DNA of 64,000 nt from Burkholderia thailandensis E264 (lineage in GTDB: Bacteria > Pseudomonadota > Gammaproteobacteria > Burkholderiales > Burkholderiaceae): assembly GCF_000012365.1 (NCBI RefSeq), contig NC_007651.1:1488001-1552000 (forward strand), written 5' to 3'. The position numbers and the translations under genes are program-made. Shown in pieces: positions 60,369 through 64,000 of this stretch; within the stretch, counting starts at the first letter, position 1, and each line of letters begins with the position of its first letter. The notes beneath the pieces were generated by a model. That model saw only the letters and a list, made by a program, of their open reading frames with translations. It searched no databases and was not told where the DNA came from.

Positions 60369-60765
60369 GCCTGGAAGGCGGGGCGGCTGCGTGGAAAGCG
60401 GAGATTCGTTCGGGCGCGTCGTTTCGAAGAGTCGAGCCATGCGTTGCTCATCGGACGGGCATCTCGTTGCGGCGCGCCGGCGTTCGCGGCGATGCGAATC
60501 GGGACGACGGCGCGCGTGCCCGTTGACGCAGCCGAATGGCGCGAAGCGCAACAGCGCAACCGGCCGCGTCGCTTGTCGTCAACGTGAGTGGCGCGTGTTT
60601 CTCTGGAGCGGGAGAAGCGTCGAGCACGAGGCGTGCGACCCTGCGTCGGAACAAGCACGGGCGACTCGACGATGAGCGTCTCTTCGGCGTTGCTGATGCG
60701 GCGCTCAGCGTAGACGCCGCAGATGCGAGAAGGGCCCGGCGCGAACGCCAGGCCCTTGATTTTCT
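60369..60765. other. Intergenic region beside tRNA-Lys
   Basis: 397 bp with no believable gene. It ends in the stem-loop at 60730-60756 just past the 3' end of the tRNA. Confidence 0.4.
60730..60756 (-). terminator. Stem-loop downstream of tRNA-Lys
   Basis: On the minus strand AAGGGCC(T)GGCG pairs with CGCC(G)GGCCCTT around a TTCG loop, starting about ten bases after the tRNA 3' end. A short T-rich tail follows. Probable tRNA terminator. Confidence 0.6.
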
Positions 60766-60841
60766 TGGTAGGCCGTACTGGATTCGAACCAGTGACCAAC
60801 GGATTAAAAGTCCGCTGCTCTACCAGCTGAGCTAACGACCC
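60766..60841 (-). tRNA. tRNA-Lys (anticodon UUU)
   Basis: A 76-base cloverleaf on the minus strand: acceptor GGGTCGT, D-arm TAGCTCAGCTGGTAGAGCA, anticodon loop CTTTTAA, T-arm GGTTCGAATCC and encoded CCA. Anticodon UUU reads AAA/AAG. Confidence 0.97.
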
Positions 60842-60910
60842 AAAAGAGGCGAAATTATAGCGACCCTTCGGCAGGGGTGTCAACCCTTCGGCCGGTCGCG
60901 TCGTACGTCG

Positions 60911-61660
60911 TCACTTGATCGCGTCCAGCTTGCTCTGCGCCGTTTCCGCCGCATTCGAGCCGGGGAACTGCGACACGACCTGCTCGAGGGTCTTCTTCGC
61001 GGCCGCCTTCTGGCCTTGCTCGAGTTGATTGGTGCCGATCGCGATCAGCGCATCCGCGGCACGGGGGTGCTGCGGATAGTTCTTCACGAGTCCCTGCCAT
61101 GTCGCAGTCGACCCCTTGTAGTCGCGCAGTGCGTACTGCGCGTTGCCGAGCCAGTATTGCGCGGTCGGCTGATAGGGGCTTTGCGGGTACTTGGCGATGA
61201 ACGCGCGGAACGAAGCCGCAGCGCCCTTGAAGTTGCCGTTGCGGAACTGCTGCGACGCCGCGTTGAACGCGTCCGTTTCACCCGGCTGCACCGTGCCTTC
61301 TACGCCGTCCACCGTCGTCTTCTGCGGCTCGAATTTCTTGAGGCGCGTATCGAGATCGGTGTAGTACTCCTTCTGTTGGCGTTCGAGCGTTGTCAGACGG
61401 TTCGTCAAATCCTCGTTCTCGCCGCGCAGCGTCGCGACCTGCTGGTTCAGCTGGTCGAGACGGTTGGTTTGATCGAGGATCGTGCGTTGCGCGGCGGCGA
61501 GCTGGCTCGCGAGACTGTCGGACTTGCTGCGCAAGTCGAGCACCGCACGGCGGGCCTCGTCGTCGTCGAAGAGGCCCGCGTGCGCCGGCGCGGCCGCGAG
61601 GGCCGCACCTGCCACGCACAGCGCGGCGGCCGTGCGCAGCCAGGAAAAACGGTGCGTCAT
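60911..61660 (-). CDS. cpoB: Cell division coordinator CpoB (YbgF)
   Basis: A 249-residue periplasmic protein: signal peptide ending AAAPAHA, a trimerising coiled coil (LDLRSKSDSLASQLAAAQ... to LKKFEP) and three TPR repeats starting DAFNAASQQFRNGNF, with YPQSPYQPTAQYWLGNAQYALRDY. It links PBP1B activity with the Tol machine during constriction. Last gene of tolA-tolB-pal-cpoB as read here. Confidence 0.95.
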   Translation of the reverse strand: MTHRFSWLRTAAALCVAGAALAAAPAHAGLFDDDEARRAVLDLRSKSDSLASQLAAAQRTILDQTNRLDQLNQQVATLRGENEDLTNRLTTLERQQKEYYTDLDTRLKKFEPQKTTVDGVEGTVQPGETDAFNAASQQFRNGNFKGAAASFRAFIAKYPQSPYQPTAQYWLGNAQYALRDYKGSTATWQGLVKNYPQHPRAADALIAIGTNQLEQGQKAAAKKTLEQVVSQFPGSNAAETAQSKLDAIK

Positions 61661-61679
61661 ACAGCGATTCTTCCGTTAC

Positions 61680-62192
61680 TTACTGTTGATAGACGAGGTC
61701 CGCGCGGCGGTTCTGCGCCCACGACGCTTCGTCGTGGCCGAGCGCGACCGGCTTTTCCTTGCCGAGGCTCACGGCTTCCATCTGCGAATCCCCGACGCCG
61801 AGCAGCGACAGTGCGCGACGCACCGCTTCCGCGCGCTTCTGGCCGAGCGCGAGGTTGTACTCGCTCGTGCCGCGCTCGTCGGTGTTGCCCTGGATCAGGA
61901 TGTGGCGCTGCGGGTGGCTCTTCAGGTATTGCGCGTGTTGCTGCAGCAGCGGCTGGTACTGGTCCTGCACCGAGTAGCTGTCGAAATCGAAGTAGACGCT
62001 GCGCTTCGCGAGCGGGCTGTTCGGATCGTTCAGCGGATCGACGGTCACTTGCGCGACGTTCTCGGGATTCGGTTGCGTGCTGACGGCGCCGCCCTGGTTC
62101 GCGTGTTCGTCGAGCTTCACCCCCGACTTGCACGCGGCGAGCGCGCCGATCATCAGCATCGCGAACGCGAGACGAAGTTTTTTCGACATCAT
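61680..62192 (-). CDS. pal: Peptidoglycan-associated lipoprotein Pal
   Basis: A 170-residue OmpA-like lipoprotein: lipobox LAAC, then YFDFDSYSVQ, GNTDERGTSEYNLALGQKRA and NRRADLVY, the peptidoglycan (mDAP) binding motif. It anchors the outer membrane to the wall and binds TolB. AAGGAG is eight bases before the first of two adjacent ATGs. Confidence 0.97.
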   Translation of the reverse strand: MMSKKLRLAFAMLMIGALAACKSGVKLDEHANQGGAVSTQPNPENVAQVTVDPLNDPNSPLAKRSVYFDFDSYSVQDQYQPLLQQHAQYLKSHPQRHILIQGNTDERGTSEYNLALGQKRAEAVRRALSLLGVGDSQMEAVSLGKEKPVALGHDEASWAQNRRADLVYQQ

Positions 62193-62209
62193 GGTTACTC
62201 TCCTTGTGG

Positions 62210-63511
62210 TCATTGCATGAAGGGCCCCCAGGACGGCTCGCGAATCGCGCCGCCCTGAACGGACAAGATCTGCGGCGGCGCGCTGCCGTCGGACGGAACG
62301 GCAGCCAGCACGCTGCGGCCCCCCGATTGCGTAGCGTACAGAATGTACTGACCGTTCGCCGCGAAGCTCGGCGATTCGTCGCGCGTCGTGTTGGTGACGG
62401 CATTCGCCGCACCCGTTTGCAGATCCTGAACGTACAGCTTGAAGCCCCCGCCCGTGCGCGAGATGTACGCAAGCAGCTTGCCGTCCGGGCTGATGCGCGG
62501 ACTCGTATTGTAGCTGCCGGTAAACGTCACGCGCTGAGCGGCGCCAGCGCTCTCGCCTCCGGCGGGCATCCGATAGATCTGCGGCGCGCCGCCGCGATCG
62601 CTCGTGAAATAGATCCACTTGCCGTCAGGGGAGTAGAACGGCTCGGTGTCGATCGAACTGCTGCGCGTCAGGCGGTGCAGCCCGCTGCCTGTCGAGCTGA
62701 CGGAATAGATCTGCGTATTGCCCGTGAGCGACAGCGCGACGGCGAGCGTTTGACCGTCCGGCGACCATGCGGGTGCGCTGTTGTTGCCTTTCTGGTTCGA
62801 GATCACGTAGCGGCGGCCCGTCGGCAGATCGTGAATGTACACGACGGGCTTCCTCAGCTCGAACGACACGTACGCCACCTTCGTTCCGCTCGGCGACCAC
62901 GCGGGCGAGATGATCGGTTCCTTGCTCGTCAGCGCGGGAATCGCGTTCTGGCCGTCCGAATCGGAGATCAGCAGCTTGTAGACGTTGCCCGTGCGCTGCA
63001 CGTACGACAGGCGCGTGTTGAAGACGCCGCGCACGCCGAGCAGCTTCTGGTAGATGTAGTCGGCGATCTTGTGGCCGGTCTTGCGCATCCCCTCGTTGTC
63101 GTTCGACGTCGTCAGCGACAGCCCTCCGAGGCTTTGCTGCTTGACGGTGTCGTAGAGGATGAAGTTGACCTTGTACTGGCCGTTCGGCTCGCGGCTCACG
63201 CTGCCCGCGACGAACGCATTCGCGCCTTTCGCCTTCCACGCGCCGAAATCGACCGACGCCGTTTCCGGCACGGGCGTGCCGCCCGCGTCGACGTTGGTGA
63301 ATTTGCCGCTTCTCGCGAGGTCGGCGCGCACGATCGACGTGACCTGTTGCGGCAGACTCGCTTCGTTGACGAAATTCGCGGTGGCGATCGGAAACTGGGT
63401 GGAGCCGACGCCTGTGATCAGGACATTCACCTGCGCGTGGGCGGCACCGCCCGCGGCAATCAGACACGAGGCCACCAGTGCCCTGAAACCTAGCTTCGTC
63501 ATCAAACTCAT
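62210..63511 (-). CDS. tolB: Periplasmic protein TolB
   Basis: A 433-residue protein with signal peptide ending AAGGAAHAQ, a two-lobed N-terminal domain ([19 protein letters not shown]) and a six-bladed propeller with repeated PAWSPDG / [10 protein letters not shown] motifs. Start at 63511 has AGGA just upstream; a longer frame lacks a signal. Bridges Pal and TolA. Confidence 0.97.
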   Translation of the reverse strand: MSLMTKLGFRALVASCLIAAGGAAHAQVNVLITGVGSTQFPIATANFVNEASLPQQVTSIVRADLARSGKFTNVDAGGTPVPETASVDFGAWKAKGANAFVAGSVSREPNGQYKVNFILYDTVKQQSLGGLSLTTSNDNEGMRKTGHKIADYIYQKLLGVRGVFNTRLSYVQRTGNVYKLLISDSDGQNAIPALTSKEPIISPAWSPSGTKVAYVSFELRKPVVYIHDLPTGRRYVISNQKGNNSAPAWSPDGQTLAVALSLTGNTQIYSVSSTGSGLHRLTRSSSIDTEPFYSPDGKWIYFTSDRGGAPQIYRMPAGGESAGAAQRVTFTGSYNTSPRISPDGKLLAYISRTGGGFKLYVQDLQTGAANAVTNTTRDESPSFAANGQYILYATQSGGRSVLAAVPSDGSAPPQILSVQGGAIREPSWGPFMQ

Positions 63512-63607
63512 GCTTCCTGTTCCCGTATGTACGCTGCGCAACCGCAGAGACTCAAAAATACCCGATTCGTTCCCGGTGCGACGGCGGGAGTGTAAGCGCA
63601 AACGCGC

Positions 63608-64000
63608 TCATTCCGCCGCCTTGAAGGTAATCGTAATCTCGGATGGGGTGCGACCGTTGGTATCGGGCGGCAGGGGCACCGATGCCTGGATCGCGCTGAT
63701 GACCGCCTGATCCCACCCCGAATTTCCGCTGGACCGGCGGATCGACGTGCTGAGCACGTCGCCCGACGGCGTGCAGCGGATCGCCACGACGGTCACGAGG
63801 CTGTCGCGCTCGCCCGCCCACACGATGTTCGGCTTGACGCGCCGGCGGACCTTGTCCGCATAGCCCGGCGACGCGGCGTTGCCGCCCGAGCCCGTGCCCG
63901 TGCCGCTCTTCGCGAGGCCTTCGCCGCCGCCCGAGCCGCCGCCCGCCATGCCTTGCAATTGCGCGAGGCGCGCCTGGCGCTCTTTGTCGAGCTTTGCTTT
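63608..64000 (-). CDS. tolA: TolA, C-terminal part only (start beyond the right edge)
   Basis: Only the last 130 residues are inside. The end of the helical domain (KAKLDKERQARLAQLQG) is followed by a Gly/Ser linker and the TonB/TolA C-terminal domain (YADKVRRRVKPNIVW...VSAIQASVPLPPDT). It precedes tolB in the usual order. The N-terminal membrane anchor and TolQ/TolR lie outside. Confidence 0.93.
   Translation of the reverse strand, partial: KAKLDKERQARLAQLQGMAGGGSGGGEGLAKSGTGTGSGGNAASPGYADKVRRRVKPNIVWAGERDSLVTVVAIRCTPSGDVLSTSIRRSSGNSGWDQAVISAIQASVPLPPDTNGRTPSEITITFKAAE

Noticed and set aside
60536..60835. Plus-strand frame ending in WIRTSDQRIKSPLLYQLS
   Set aside because: The tail is the well-known false translation of a tRNA gene, here tRNA-Lys read on the wrong strand.
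60766..60841. tRNA-Lys as an integration site for the desaturase region
   Set aside because: The 3' end of the tRNA faces that region, but I found no repeat of its 3' end and no integrase.

Overview
The window looks like a piece of a Burkholderia chromosome, most likely from the B. pseudomallei / thailandensis / oklahomensis group. Coding sequence is very GC-rich. The capsule gene set (KpsC-, KpsE-, KpsS-, Wzm/Wzt-like proteins plus a polyketide synthase and an alpha-oxoamine synthase in one operon) is the wcb type known from B. pseudomallei, and the right end is a tol-pal cluster with a tRNA-Lys beside it. The placement fits my recollection of B. pseudomallei chromosome 1, where pal, an exopolysaccharide cluster and the wcb capsule cluster lie close together. 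Species and synteny are inference; no database was searched.

Layout. (1) 1-30832 is an ABC-transporter-dependent capsule locus. Two genes at the left edge (kpsC-like, cut by the window, and a glycosyltransferase) run leftward. A rightward block (2372-12290) holds an outer-membrane export lipoprotein, an FkbM methyltransferase/coiled-coil protein, glycosyltransferases and a GDP-mannose dehydratase/reductase pair. A leftward block (12292-16296) holds KpsE-, Wzm- and Wzt-like export genes and a glycosyltransferase. A tightly coupled rightward operon (16710-30832) holds KpsS, a short-chain dehydrogenase, an LTA-synthase-like membrane enzyme, a seven-region polyketide synthase, an LpxC paralogue, an alpha-oxoamine synthase and a GNAT. 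The heptose genes of the classical B. pseudomallei capsule are absent; Gmd plus a reductase suggest a GDP-6-deoxyhexose such as GDP-D-rhamnose. (2) 30910-38390 is accessory: a secreted beta-helix protein, a sulfotransferase with extra beta-rich domains, a secreted Asp-box (BNR) protein, an O-antigen polymerase-like membrane protein and a PAP2 phosphatase. (3) 39154-53191 is an AraC-type regulator followed by a Wzx/Wzy-type exopolysaccharide operon (priming transferase, Wza, Wzb, Wzc, Wzx, KpsS-like protein, O-acetyltransferase, two glycosyltransferases, KdsA, KdsC, KdsD). (4) 53441-60368 holds galU, an orphan FlhD-like gene, and a compact operon of membrane desaturase, atypical proline dehydrogenase, class V PLP enzyme and DMT exporter. 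(5) 60766-64000 holds tRNA-Lys and cpoB-pal-tolB-tolA.

How the parts may work together. Capsule sugars would be assembled in the cytoplasm on a Kdo-bearing lipid (KpsS/KpsC) and exported by Wzm/Wzt, KpsE and the Wza-like lipoprotein. The thioesterase-less polyketide synthase beside an alpha-oxoamine synthase, a ketoreductase-like SDR, an LpxC paralogue and a GNAT suggests that the locus also builds its own long-chain amino-lipid, possibly sphingoid-like. The exopolysaccharide operon has four candidate sugar transferases, one acetyltransferase and a private Kdo-8-phosphate pathway, a good fit to the known acetylated galactose/Kdo tetrasaccharide of B. pseudomallei.

The two regions most worth following are this lipid module and the desaturase-proline dehydrogenase-PLP-exporter operon, which looks like an undescribed small-molecule pathway.
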